From positions 62,001 through 126,000 of the forward strand of contig JACKPW010000007.1 in the NCBI GenBank assembly GCA_024233215.1: 64,000 bases of DNA, read 5' to 3'. Within the stretch, counting starts at the first letter, position 1; every line of letters starts with the position of its first letter. The notes under the pieces were generated by a model, which made no database searches, was not told the origin of the DNA, and saw only the letters and a program-made list of their open reading frames with translations. Source of the DNA: Verrucomicrobiales bacterium (GTDB lineage Bacteria > Verrucomicrobiota > Verrucomicrobiia > Limisphaerales > J093). A program made the position numbers and the translations under genes. Positions 24,890 through 34,084 of this stretch are shown piece after piece.

Positions 24890-26308
24890 ATGGATCCGAT
24901 CAACACCCAAATCGTCGTCATCGGCGCCGGCCCGGGCGGGTACGCCGCCGCTTTCTATGCCGCCGACCACGGAAAGAAGGTCGTGCTTGTCGAGCGGGAC
25001 GCACGGCTTGGAGGCGTCTGTCTCAACCGCGGCTGCATCCCGTCGAAGGCCCTGCTGAACGTCGCCCACAGCATCAACCTCAGCAAGGAGGCCGCCCATT
25101 GGGGACTGACCTTCGCCCGGCCGGAAATTGACCTGGCCCGGCTGCGCGCCTGGAAGGAGGGGATTCTGCAGAAACTCAGCACCGGCGTTCAGCAACTGGC
25201 CCGGCGGCGCAACGTCGAGGTGCTCCATGGCCGCGGCTACTTCGAGGATTCCAGCACGCTCCGGGTGGAGACCGAGGAAGGGCAGAAGTTCGTCAAGTTC
25301 GAGCAGGCAATTGTCGCCACCGGTTCCCTCCCCGCCCTGCCCCGGGCCTTCGACCTGGGCAATCCCCGGATCATGACGTCCACCGGCGCATTGGAGGTGG
25401 AGGACATCCCGAAGCGCCTGCTCATCATCGGCGGCGGCTACATCGGGATGGAGCTGGGCACAGTGTATGCCACCCTGGGGAGTGAAGTGGTGCTGGCCGA
25501 GGCCGCGCCCGCCATCCTCGGCGGTTCGGATCCCGACCTGGCCCGCCCCGTGGTGAACTATGCCAAGAAGAACTTCAAGGAGATGCGCGTCGGCACCAAG
25601 GTCCAGGACATGGCCACCAAAGGCTCGCAAATCCAGGTGGTGATGGAGGTGAACGGCGAGCGCCTGACCGAACTCTATGACCGCGTGCTCGTCTCGGTGG
25701 GGCGCGTGCCGAACTGCCGGGATCTTGGCCTGGAGAACACCCGGGTTGCCATGGACGAAAAAGGTTTCATCGAGGTCGATGAATACCAGCGAACGGCCGA
25801 CCCGCAGGTATACGCCATCGGGGACATCGCCGGCGGCGTGCTGCTCGCGCACAAGGCCACCCGGGAAGCCCGTGTGGCGGTCGAGCATATCATGGGGGAG
25901 GCGAGCAGCGCCGATGATTTCATCATCCCGGCCGTCGTCTTCACCGATCCCGAACTCGCCTGGTGCGGCCTCACCGAGGCCGAGGCCCGTGAGCAGGGCA
26001 TCAAGGTGGAGGTCGCCAAGTTCCCGTGGTCCGCGTCCGGCCGGGCCCTGACCTTTGACCGTCCGGATGGCATGACGAAGTTGATCATCGACCCCGAAAG
26101 CGAACGCATCCTCGGCGTGGGCATCGTCGGGCACGGCGCCGGGGAACTGATCTCCGAAGGCGTCCTGGCGGTGGAAATGGGGGCGACCGCAATGGACCTG
26201 GCCCTGAGCGTCCATCCGCACCCGACGCTTTCCGAGACCATCATGGAATGCGCCGAGATGTTCTACGGCTACGCCACCCACGCCCTGGCCAGGAAGCGCC
26301 GGGAGTAG
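24890..26308 (+). CDS. lpdA: dihydrolipoyl dehydrogenase (E3)
   Basis: 472 aa, a normal length for the family. It has an FAD-binding GAGPGGYAAA (12-21), the redox-active disulfide C44/C49 in GGVCLNRGCIPSK, an NAD-binding GGGYIGMELG, the FAD-contacting YAIGDIAGG, and the catalytic His-Glu pair in HPHPTLSETIME. It reoxidises the lipoyl arm of E2 using NAD+ and FAD. It starts 19 nt after the E2 stop and is evidently co-transcribed with it. Confidence 0.95.
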   Translation: MDPINTQIVVIGAGPGGYAAAFYAADHGKKVVLVERDARLGGVCLNRGCIPSKALLNVAHSINLSKEAAHWGLTFARPEIDLARLRAWKEGILQKLSTGVQQLARRRNVEVLHGRGYFEDSSTLRVETEEGQKFVKFEQAIVATGSLPALPRAFDLGNPRIMTSTGALEVEDIPKRLLIIGGGYIGMELGTVYATLGSEVVLAEAAPAILGGSDPDLARPVVNYAKKNFKEMRVGTKVQDMATKGSQIQVVMEVNGERLTELYDRVLVSVGRVPNCRDLGLENTRVAMDEKGFIEVDEYQRTADPQVYAIGDIAGGVLLAHKATREARVAVEHIMGEASSADDFIIPAVVFTDPELAWCGLTEAEAREQGIKVEVAKFPWSASGRALTFDRPDGMTKLIIDPESERILGVGIVGHGAGELISEGVLAVEMGATAMDLALSVHPHPTLSETIMECAEMFYGYATHALARKRRE

Positions 26309-26324
26309 CACCCGGGAATCCCCC

Positions 26325-26398
26325 GTGGCGGCGAACTGGTGTTCGCCGTCCCCCCTTGTCCCAGCGCAGCTTCGGCGCCTGCCAAAGCGCCGCTACGA
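26325..26398 (+). repeat. intergenic repeat, copy 1 of 2
   Basis: About 74 nt beginning GTGGCGGCGAACTGG and ending CAAAGCGCCGCTACGA. It closely matches 40930-41005, including an identical 25-nt 3' half (CGGCGCC, TGCC, AAAGCGCCGC, TACGA). Internal pairing (GGCGC with GCGCC) suggests a REP-like mobile palindrome. Both copies sit between genes. Confidence 0.7.
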
Positions 26399-26407
26399 GG
26401 GAATGAA

Positions 26408-26432
26408 AACGCCGCCCGCTGGGGGCGGCGTT
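26408..26432 (-). terminator. rho-independent terminator of the peroxiredoxin gene
   Basis: AACGCCGCCC (26408-26417) pairs perfectly with GGGCGGCGTT (26423-26432) around a 5-nt loop. On the minus strand the stem is followed by TTTTC, so it is oriented to end the peroxiredoxin transcript, whose stop is at 26462. Confidence 0.8.
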
Positions 26433-26461
26433 CGTCCCGCTGGAAGAGTATCGGGTCCGGC

Positions 26462-27088
26462 CTACTGCAGCGCCTCGAACACCTTGCCCACCAGGGCTTC
26501 ACCGGGCTTCAGGGTCTTCGCGCCCTGCTTCCACTTCGCGGGGCAGGCCTCGTCCGGATGCGCCGCGAGGTAGACGTTGGCCTCCATCTTGCGAAGCAGC
26601 TCGTCGGCGTTGCGGCCGACGTTGTAGAAGTTCACCTCGGAGGAAACGAGCTTGCCCTCGGGGTTGATGATGAACGTGCCGCGCAGGGCGAGGCCGGTCT
26701 CGTAGTCATACACGCCGAACATTTTGCTGACGTTGCCGGTCGTGTCCGCGCCCATCGGGTAGGTCACGTTCGCCAGCAGCTTCTCGGCATCCTTCCAGGC
26801 CAGGTGGGAGAACTTGGTGTCGGTCGAAACCGAGATCACCTCGGCGCCGAGTTTCTTGAGTTCCTCGTACTTCCCGCCGATGTCCGCCAGTTCGGTGGGG
26901 CAGACGAACGTGAAGTCCGCCGGGTAGAACACCAGCACAGTCCACTTGCCGGCCTTCTTGAGATCCTCCAGGCTGATCTTGCCAAAGGCGCGCTCTGCCG
27001 GGTTGTAGGTTTCCAGATCGAAATCCGGCACCTCCAGGCCGACGCTCACCACTTCCAGGTCACAATCACAAAGGTCACAGTCACACAT
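26462..27088 (-). CDS. AhpC/Prx1-type 2-Cys peroxiredoxin
   Basis: 208 aa from ATG 27088; the frame extends upstream, but the family core starts near residue 17. The peroxidatic Cys63 is in FTFVCPTE, with the supporting Thr and Arg; the resolving Cys182 is in DEACPAKW. It reduces hydrogen peroxide and organic peroxides, with electrons from thioredoxin or AhpF. The N-terminus is odd: MCDCDLCDCDLE puts four Cys and four Asp in the first ten residues, encoded by a near tandem DNA repeat, as if a metal-binding or redox tail had been added. A terminator follows the stop. Confidence 0.93.
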   Translation of the reverse strand: MCDCDLCDCDLEVVSVGLEVPDFDLETYNPAERAFGKISLEDLKKAGKWTVLVFYPADFTFVCPTELADIGGKYEELKKLGAEVISVSTDTKFSHLAWKDAEKLLANVTYPMGADTTGNVSKMFGVYDYETGLALRGTFIINPEGKLVSSEVNFYNVGRNADELLRKMEANVYLAAHPDEACPAKWKQGAKTLKPGEALVGKVFEALQ

Positions 27089-27231
27089 AGGTTGTTTCGC
27101 TTTCTTCTCAACTTCGGGAAATCCCCCCTGCCGGGGCCGGTTGCCCGCCCCTCGCCTCGGGAGAAGCTCCCGGTTCAAGCCGCATAGGAAAGCGCACACC
27201 GGCGGATTGTCAACCGTCGGGATGACCCGGC

Positions 27232-28569
<1,338 letters not shown>

Positions 28570-28707
28570 GTGTCGCTGATTTGAATGAGAGATTAGGGTG
28601 GCTTCAGCCGGGTGACAAGCCCTGGTGCTGGTGACCCTGCGCCACTGCGCCACTGGTTATCGACTCCGCTGCTGGCAGACCCCGGCGGGTTTGCTAAGCT
28701 CCCCTCC

Positions 28708-29022
28708 GTGCGACCGACCGACCTGCAGTCCATCGGCACCGACCTGGCCATCAAGTGGCCGGACGGTGTCGAGAGTTTCATCCCGTTGGAAACCCTGCGC
28801 CGGGCGTGCCCCTGTGCCGGCTGCCAGGGCGAACGCGATGTCATGGGCAACCTTTACAAAGGGCCGCCGATCGAGCTGACGGCCGCGTCGTTCGATCTGC
28901 GGCAGTTGGTGCCCGTGGGCGCCTATGGGGTGCAACCCATCTGGGCCGACGGGCATCACACCGGCCTGTTCACCTTTCAACATTTGCGTGAACTCGCGGA
29001 TTCGCTGGGGCCGGCGGATTGA
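28708..29022 (+). CDS. DUF971 (GBBH-like) protein
   Basis: 104 aa from GTG 28708, where family homology begins (RPTDLQSIGTDLAIKWPDG). DUF971 motifs are present: LETLRRACPCAGCQGE, with a Cys trio, and the C-terminal IWADGHHTGLFTFQHLREL. In eukaryotic gamma-butyrobetaine hydroxylase a similar module binds zinc. Bacterial stand-alone members are often found near iron-sulfur or carrier-protein genes, and their role is not settled. It is the first gene of a likely unit with the selenoprotein candidate (48-nt gap) and the nitrilase-type hydrolase. Confidence 0.85.
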   Translation: MRPTDLQSIGTDLAIKWPDGVESFIPLETLRRACPCAGCQGERDVMGNLYKGPPIELTAASFDLRQLVPVGAYGVQPIWADGHHTGLFTFQHLRELADSLGPAD

Positions 29023-29070
29023 CATCTGAGCCAGGCGCGCCATTGTGAGAGATACTTTGGTTTGCCGGTT

Positions 29071-29268
29071 ATGAAGGACTTCCTCTACCTGATCCTGGTG
29101 GTTGCGGGTTACCTCGCACTGATGAAATGGGTGTTTCCGCGGTTCGGGTTCCACACCTGAATGTCGGATGCCTGCTCGGTCGAGCAGCATCGTAAGAACC
29201 TTGAGAAGCACTCTCCCAACGTTCCGCCCGCGCCCCCGCCCCCGGAGGAGCCACCCAAGGCACCTTGA
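29071..29268 (+). CDS. probable selenoprotein: 65-aa single-pass membrane protein with in-frame TGA (Sec30)
   Basis: ATG 29071 opens a frame with one hydrophobic helix (MKDFLYLILVVAGYLALMKW, residues 1-20) and then VFPRFGFHT. It meets TGA at 29158-29160 and continues in the same frame for 35 codons to a second TGA at 29266-29268. Read as selenocysteine, the TGA gives T-U-M-S-D-A-C-S, a U-x4-C redox-like pair, then a charged and Pro-rich tail (NVPPAPPPPEEPP). A bacterial-type SECIS hairpin starts 6 nt after the TGA. The alternative is two tiny separate genes (29 and 35 aa); the precise stem with a GGUC loop argues against that. Genes for Sec synthesis (selA, selB, selC, selD) are not in the window and must exist elsewhere if this is right. 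Confidence 0.72.
29167..29191 (+). promoter_or_regulatory. SECIS-like hairpin downstream of the TGA
   Basis: GATGC (29167-29171) pairs with GCATC (29187-29191), one C bulges (29172), and TGCTC (29173-29177) pairs with GAGCA (29182-29186) around the loop GGTC (29178-29181). All ten pairs are Watson-Crick. The loop starts 17 nt after the TGA, within the spacing used by bacterial SECIS elements. Like the E. coli fdhF element it has a bulged base and a GGU-containing apical loop for SelB. Confidence 0.75.
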
Positions 29269-29313
29269 ACCCAACCCCCGGGGCCCGGCGCCACGGCCCC
29301 GCCCATCCGTTCC

Positions 29314-30075
29314 GTGCAATTACATTGTTGTCAGCTAGCCCCCCTCTGGGAAGACCGTCCCCCAAACTGTGCCCGGGTCCGGGCGCTGGTGGATCAGACC
29401 AACCCGGCCCGCGGGTCGCTGGTGGTGCTGCCCGAGATGTTCGCCACGGGATTCAGCATGAACATTCCCGCGATCCGCGAGGGCATGGTCAGCGAAAGCA
29501 CCACGTTGATGGGGGACCTGGCAAAACAGTACGAATGCTGTGTCCTGGGCGGAATGGTGCACGGAACCCGGGGCGGACTGTTCAACCAGGCGTTGGCGAT
29601 GTCGCCCATGCGGCGGGAACTCGTCCGCTACAGCAAGCTCCACCTTTTCTCCCCGTTGCGGGAGGAGGTCTTCATTACCCCCGGCGCCGAGGTCATGACG
29701 TTTGACTGGGAAGGTTTTCGCGTCGCGCCGTTCATCTGCTACGACCTTCGGTTTCCCGAGAGCTTTCGTCAGGCCGTCCTGATGGGAGCCACGCTGTTCA
29801 CAATCCTCGCGAACTGGCCCTCGGTGCGACTCGAGCACTGGATCACCCTGCTCAAGGCCCGCGCCATCGAGAACCAGGCCTATGTCGTGGGTGTCAATCG
29901 CTGCGGTGCCGATCCCCACGCGGAGTACCCCGGCCACAGCCTGGTGATCAGCCCGCGCGGCGAGATCCTCGGGGACGCCGGCACCGGAGAAGGGGTGCTG
30001 ACGGTGGAGATCACCCCGGAAGAAGTGGCCCGGAGCCGCGCACAGTTCCCCGCCCTCCGCGACGCTCGGTTTTGA
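29314..30075 (+). CDS. nitrilase-superfamily amidohydrolase (omega-amidase-like)
   Basis: 253 aa from GTG 29314. The Glu-Lys-Cys triad is E41 (LVVLPEMFATGF), K108 (YSKLHLFSP) and C142 (FICYDLRFPE). The pattern with LRFPE and ILANWPSVRLEHW fits the YafV/omega-amidase branch, which hydrolyses 2-oxoglutaramate or 2-oxosuccinamate in nitrogen and methionine-salvage metabolism. The exact substrate is inferred from family resemblance. It follows the selenoprotein candidate after 45 nt. Confidence 0.88.
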   Translation: MQLHCCQLAPLWEDRPPNCARVRALVDQTNPARGSLVVLPEMFATGFSMNIPAIREGMVSESTTLMGDLAKQYECCVLGGMVHGTRGGLFNQALAMSPMRRELVRYSKLHLFSPLREEVFITPGAEVMTFDWEGFRVAPFICYDLRFPESFRQAVLMGATLFTILANWPSVRLEHWITLLKARAIENQAYVVGVNRCGADPHAEYPGHSLVISPRGEILGDAGTGEGVLTVEITPEEVARSRAQFPALRDARF

Positions 30076-30085
30076 CCCCCGGGTC

Positions 30086-30901
30086 TCAGGACCCCGCCAG
30101 CCCGCGATTCCGGAAATGGAGGATGTCGAACTCCGGCGTCTCCCGGATTGTCTCGACGAGGGCGAAGTCCGTCTCGAACGGCGGGAGGAACGCATCGCCG
30201 TCGGGGATTTCGCGCTTCACCAGCGTGAGGTAAAGGTCCGAACACAAGGGGAGGGTCTGCCGGTAGATCTCCGCCCCGCCACAGACAAACCGCGGTTCCG
30301 GCAACGCCAACGAAGGCAGCTCCGCCAGCGAGCCGGCAGTCTTCACCTGCGGATGCGCAAATCCCGTCCGGCTCAGGACCACCGTAGTCCGCCCGGGCAA
30401 CGGCTTCCCGATCGACTCGAAGGTCCGCCGGCCCATGATCAGGGTGCCCCCCATCGTGGTCTGCTTGAACCAGCGAAAGTCCTCCGGCAAATGCCAGGGA
30501 ATCCGGTTGCCGCGCCCGATGACGCGATCCAGGGACATGGCCGCGATGGCCTTGAGAGCGAGCCCTCCGCCGTGATGCGCGGATGGCTCGTTCAGTTCGC
30601 CGGCGTCGAAACCGGGCTCCTGGCGTGCCCCGTGCCACACGGCAAGGATGAAGACAGTTCTGCGACCGGAATCGACCCGGTAGATGATCCGGTAGGGAGC
30701 ACAGGCCAGTTCGCGAACATCCCGCCGTCCGAGTTCCGAAAACACGTGGCCCAGCTCAGGAAACCAAGCAAGCAGCGCTGTCCGCTCAACGAGCTTGAGG
30801 CCGAGCCGTTCCGCCGTCGGAGGGTCATCCCCTGCCACACGCCGAACGATCTCCTCGAGCAATGAGAGCGCGCGAGGCGTCCAGATCAACCGGAAGTCCA
30901 T
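30086..30901 (-). CDS. folA: ParE-type toxin fused to dihydrofolate reductase
   Basis: One 271-aa frame holds two domains. Residues 1-95 are a ParE/RelE-fold toxin (RLIWTPRALSLLEEIVRRVA, ELACAPYRIIYRV, VFILAVWHGARQ). Residues 96-114 are a linker. Residues 115-255 are a complete dihydrofolate reductase: KAIAAMSLDRVIGRGNRIPWHLPEDFRWF with the substrate-binding acid near D141, the NADPH-binding GRRTFESIGKPLPGR, and FVCGGAEIY. The usual DHFR start Met is replaced by Leu (LALKAIAAM), so DHFR has no canonical start of its own; an internal GTG (in LAVWHG) is the only obvious alternative. A ParD-like antitoxin overlaps the 5' end and thyA heads the operon. DHFR regenerates tetrahydrofolate consumed by ThyA, so this gene probably became fused when a toxin-antitoxin pair landed upstream. 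Confidence 0.88.
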   Translation of the reverse strand: MDFRLIWTPRALSLLEEIVRRVAGDDPPTAERLGLKLVERTALLAWFPELGHVFSELGRRDVRELACAPYRIIYRVDSGRRTVFILAVWHGARQEPGFDAGELNEPSAHHGGGLALKAIAAMSLDRVIGRGNRIPWHLPEDFRWFKQTTMGGTLIMGRRTFESIGKPLPGRTTVVLSRTGFAHPQVKTAGSLAELPSLALPEPRFVCGGAEIYRQTLPLCSDLYLTLVKREIPDGDAFLPPFETDFALVETIRETPEFDILHFRNRGLAGS

Positions 30902-31071
30902 TGCCGCACCAAGTCCCGGGCCTTGTCCGACGATTGCCCTTCGCCCCGCTCACTCTCCGCCAGCCCCTCGCGCACGGCCGCCAGCAGCCTCAATTCCCCG
31001 ACAATGTCCTCCCAAGAGCTTTGATCCGGCATCTTGCGCACGGCTTCCAAAACCAGTTCGCGATCGCTCAT
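30886..31071 (-). CDS. antitoxin of the ParE-DHFR toxin
   Basis: 61 aa, MSDRELVLEAVRKMPDQSSW, with a Glu-rich helix (EDIVGELRLLAAVREGLAESERG) and a basic end. It resembles the short antitoxins that pair with ParE/RelE toxins (AbrB- or ParD-independent type, helix-rich). It lies directly upstream of the toxin and overlaps it by 16 nt, the normal order for such modules. An in-frame ATG at 31089 would add six residues; 31071 fits the family better. It begins 8 nt after the aminotransferase stop and so is co-transcribed. Confidence 0.8.
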   Translation of the reverse strand: MSDRELVLEAVRKMPDQSSWEDIVGELRLLAAVREGLAESERGEGQSSDKARDLVRQWTSG

Positions 31072-31079
31072 GACAGACA

Positions 31080-32324
31080 CTATGGACATTCGACGGATGG
31101 GACGCAACCGGGAGGTTCCTCCGCCAGTAGTCGTGGCAGCACCGCCGCCAGGCGCTCGTATTGGGGGAGGGCGTTGTAGAGCTGGGCCGACACCCGGATC
31201 ACACGCTTCGGCGGCGCGGGCCAGGGAATCACCGGCACCTCGATGCCATGTTGCGCCAGCAGTGCCTCCTGCAACGGATCCAGATAAAGCGGCGTTTTTG
31301 GGGGTTCGGCCGAGTCGGCATCGGGCAGCGGGAACGCCGCCAGCGACCCCACCATGGCATCCGGACAGGGTGATGAAAGCCCCAGCGCAGGACCGAGAAC
31401 CCGTCGTGCCGCCAGGGCCAGTTCCCGGTTCCGCCGCATCACCTCCGGCCATCCACCTGGCAACAAGCGGCCCATGAACGTGATTGCCTCCGGCACCGTC
31501 AACCACGCGGAGGCATCGCCGGTACCGGTCCATCCGAATTCGATCTGGTAACGCGAACGATCGGTTCGCGGGGAATTCGCGCCATGGCTGATGACGGTCG
31601 GCCGCACCGCCGTTTGCCGGTCCCGGCGGACACAAAGAAAGGCGGCGCCCTTGGGGGCGCAGAGCCACTTGTGACAGTTGCCGGTGTAGTAGGCGGCCCC
31701 GAGCTGGGCCAGTTTCAAGGGAACCATTCCCGGCGCATGCGCGCCATCCACCAGAACGTCGACCCCCCGGTCCTGCAACGCATTCACCAACCGCTCCACC
31801 GGCAGCACCATCCCGGTCTGGCTGACCACGTGATCCAGCAACGCCAACCGGGTGCACGGACCCACCCGCCCCAGCACCGCGGCAACAACCTCCTCCTCCG
31901 ATCCGACCGGAAACGGGATCTCCGCGACCGCCACGGATGCCCCGCTCCGCGCCGCCACGAAATCGAGCGTGTTCCGGCAGGCATTGTATTCCTGGTTGGT
32001 GACGAGGAGTTCGTCCCCGGCCTGGAAGGAAAGCGACCGCAGCACGGCGTTCACCCCGGTTGTGGCGTTCGTCACGAACACCAGGTCCTCCGTGGCGGCG
32101 CCGACAAATGTCGCCAGGCTTTCCCGGGCCCGGTCGAGCAACGCTTCCAGATCCCGCACGAAGAACTGGATCGGCTGCCGCTCCATCCGGTCGCGCCACT
32201 CGAGCTGATGTTCCAGCACCGCCCGCGGGCAACTCCCGAAGGAACCGTGGTTGAGGAAGGTCACCGCCGGATCCAGCGGCCAAGGCGACCGCCCAAGCGA
32301 GGGATCATCCGTGCGGCGAATCAT
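31080..32324 (-). CDS. class V PLP-dependent aminotransferase, isopenicillin-N-epimerase-like
   Basis: 414 aa. Typical fold-type I features: LNHGSFGSCPRAVLEHQ at the N-terminus, NATTGVNAVL, the PLP-ring Asp193 in VDGAHAPG, and the PLP Lys219 in GNCHKWLCAPKG. The N-terminal signature is that of CefD-like enzymes, which act as epimerases, desulfurases or aminotransferases; the substrate is unknown. It overlaps the upstream SanA-like gene by 4 nt, so it belongs to the thyA operon. Confidence 0.9.
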   Translation of the reverse strand: MIRRTDDPSLGRSPWPLDPAVTFLNHGSFGSCPRAVLEHQLEWRDRMERQPIQFFVRDLEALLDRARESLATFVGAATEDLVFVTNATTGVNAVLRSLSFQAGDELLVTNQEYNACRNTLDFVAARSGASVAVAEIPFPVGSEEEVVAAVLGRVGPCTRLALLDHVVSQTGMVLPVERLVNALQDRGVDVLVDGAHAPGMVPLKLAQLGAAYYTGNCHKWLCAPKGAAFLCVRRDRQTAVRPTVISHGANSPRTDRSRYQIEFGWTGTGDASAWLTVPEAITFMGRLLPGGWPEVMRRNRELALAARRVLGPALGLSSPCPDAMVGSLAAFPLPDADSAEPPKTPLYLDPLQEALLAQHGIEVPVIPWPAPPKRVIRVSAQLYNALPQYERLAAVLPRLLAEEPPGCVPSVECP

Positions 32325-33025
32325 GGGGTTGAGGCCAAGTTAATGGGTTCCGGAGGGCCGGGGAACTTCGGCCGGGTACCGAGCAGATAGAGGTCCAGCC
32401 CACAGCGAACGTTCGCCAGCACCTCGCGGAACTTCACGCGCGCGCTCCAAGACCTCAGCGCCACGTCGGGAGCTGCAAACGCCACGACGTCCAACCCCTT
32501 GCTGCGGCCGATCCAGACCGCCCTCGGACAGTGAAATTCCTCGGTGATGATGACAAAACTGTCGACGCCAAAGACGGAGTGGGCGCGCAGCACCGAGTCC
32601 AACGTGCGGAAACCCGCGTAGTCCAGGGTGATGTCGCGCTCGGGCACACCTCGTTCCATGAGGGCGTCCCGCATGTCCGAGGGCTCGTCGTACCCGACCA
32701 CGTGGTTGTCACCGCTGAGGATCAGGTGTCGCACCTTCCCAGCGCGGTAAAGCTGGGCAGCCGCCTCCAAACGGTGGAGGAAATGGAGGTTCGTACGACC
32801 GCTGGCCAGAAGTCTGACCGTGCCGAGCACGAGCCCGACATCCCGTGACGGCACGTCCTCCAGGCGGGTGAAAACGAGGCCGGACGCAGCCCGCCGGCAG
32901 GCGAGATCAGCCCCCCCGATGACAGCGAGGCACATCAGCCCCCCCAGCAGACCTGGACCGAGCCACCGCCTCCAGCGAGACCGGGCTTTGGGAGCTGTCG
33001 TTAACTTGTCCACAAGACGGGTCAC
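32321..33025 (-). CDS. SanA/YdcF-family membrane protein (DUF218)
   Basis: 234 aa from GTG 33025, which overlaps the thyA stop (GTGA). One N-terminal membrane segment (WLGPGLLGGLMCLAVIGGADLA) is followed by the DUF218 domain: LVLGTVRLLASGRTNLHFLHRLEAA, LILSGDN, EPSDMRDALMERGVPERDITLDYAG and ITEEFHCPRAVWIGRSKGLDV. SanA affects envelope barrier function and vancomycin exclusion in enterobacteria; the chemistry is unknown. The longer upstream frame is antisense-like extension into thyA and was not used. Confidence 0.85.
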   Translation of the reverse strand: MTRLVDKLTTAPKARSRWRRWLGPGLLGGLMCLAVIGGADLACRRAASGLVFTRLEDVPSRDVGLVLGTVRLLASGRTNLHFLHRLEAAAQLYRAGKVRHLILSGDNHVVGYDEPSDMRDALMERGVPERDITLDYAGFRTLDSVLRAHSVFGVDSFVIITEEFHCPRAVWIGRSKGLDVVAFAAPDVALRSWSARVKFREVLANVRCGLDLYLLGTRPKFPGPPEPINLASTP

Positions 33026-33816
33026 ACGGCCACCGGGGCCTTGATGCCGGGGTGCGGGTCGTACCCCCGCACGCGGATGTCCTCGAAGGTGAAGTCCCTG
33101 AGTTCGCGGACCGCGGGGTTCAGTTCCAGGCGCGGCAGGGACCGCGGCTCGCGGGAAAGCTGCAGGCGCGCCTGCTCGACGTGGTTCGAGTAAAGGTGCA
33201 GATCCCCGAAGGTGTGCACAAACTCCCCCGGCTGCAGTCCGCACACCTGCGCGACCATGCAGGTCAACAGCGCGTAGGAAGCGATGTTGAACGGCACTCC
33301 CAGGAAGATGTCGGCACTCCGTTGGTAAAGCTGGCAGCTCAATTCACCGTCCACCACGAAGAACTGGAACATCGCATGACACGGCGGCAGCGCCATCGCC
33401 TCAAGTTCGCCCGGGTTCCAGGCCGTGACGATCAGGCGCCGGCTGTCGGGGTTCCGCCGAATCTGGGCGATCACCTCGTCGAGCTGGTTGATCGAACGCC
33501 CGTCGGGCGTCCGCCAGTCGCACCACTGCGCACCGTAGACCCGCCCCAGGTCGCCCTTGGGATCCGCCCATTCGTCCCAGATGGTCACCCGGTTCTCCTG
33601 CAGCCAGCGGACGTTGGTTTCTCCACGAATGAACCACAGCAATTCATAGATGATCGAACGTAGATGGAGCTTCTTCGTGGTCAGCACCGGAAACGACGTT
33701 CGCAGGTCGAAGCGCGTCTGCGCACCGAAGACCGACCGCGTGCCCGTGCCGGTGCGATCCGCCTTTTGGCGGCCGTGCTCGAGAACGTGGCGGAGCAGCT
33801 GGAGATATTGGACCAT
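33022..33816 (-). CDS. thyA: thymidylate synthase
   Basis: 264 aa from ATG 33816, the same length as E. coli ThyA, with the catalytic Cys146 in ALPPCHAMFQFFV. Other conserved parts are RTGTGTRSVFGAQ, the tryptophan-rich IWDEWAD, QLYQRSADIFLGVPFNIASY and the C-terminal GYDPHPGIKAPVAV. It makes dTMP from dUMP and methylene-tetrahydrofolate, leaving dihydrofolate for the DHFR domain encoded at the end of the same operon. The frame upstream of 33816 is unrelated. Confidence 0.96.
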   Translation of the reverse strand: MVQYLQLLRHVLEHGRQKADRTGTGTRSVFGAQTRFDLRTSFPVLTTKKLHLRSIIYELLWFIRGETNVRWLQENRVTIWDEWADPKGDLGRVYGAQWCDWRTPDGRSINQLDEVIAQIRRNPDSRRLIVTAWNPGELEAMALPPCHAMFQFFVVDGELSCQLYQRSADIFLGVPFNIASYALLTCMVAQVCGLQPGEFVHTFGDLHLYSNHVEQARLQLSREPRSLPRLELNPAVRELRDFTFEDIRVRGYDPHPGIKAPVAV

Positions 33817-34054
33817 CGGTTGCCTGTCCGGAGAAGGATGCTGCCGAAAACCGCGGCGAGCCAAGCGATTTCCGGGCCGGCGTTTCCGGACCGGTGATCG
33901 GGCCGCGATTGGGGCTTGCGCGTGAACGACTTGAATGGCGTGCTGTGGGGTCGCGTCGATAGCTTCTGTTTCCCGCGCGGTTTCAGGGGCGACAGCCGCC
34001 ATTGACCACCGCGGGGTGGAAAGCCCTGCACCGGACAAGTCATGCAGGTAACCG

Positions 34055-34084
34055 CGGATGAACACGGATGAACGCAGATAAGCG
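34055..34084 (+). repeat. 10-bp-period intergenic repeat, copy 1
   Basis: CGGATGAACA at 34055-34064 and CGGATGAACG at 34065-34074, then the decayed unit CAGATAAGCG. The related 42420-42446 element on the other strand has the same decamer pattern. The surrounding 396-nt divergent gap (33817-34212) has no other recognised feature. Confidence 0.55.

Noticed and set aside
29071..29268. Two separate tiny genes (29 and 35 codons) instead of one selenoprotein
   Set aside because: They are in the same frame with no gap, there is no ribosome-binding site for the second, and a SECIS-like hairpin is placed exactly where it would be needed.
30886..32283. 465-codon minus-strand frame across the aminotransferase
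   Set aside because: Only its last 61 codons (the antitoxin) are real; the rest overlaps the aminotransferase, which has an intact PLP site, in another frame.
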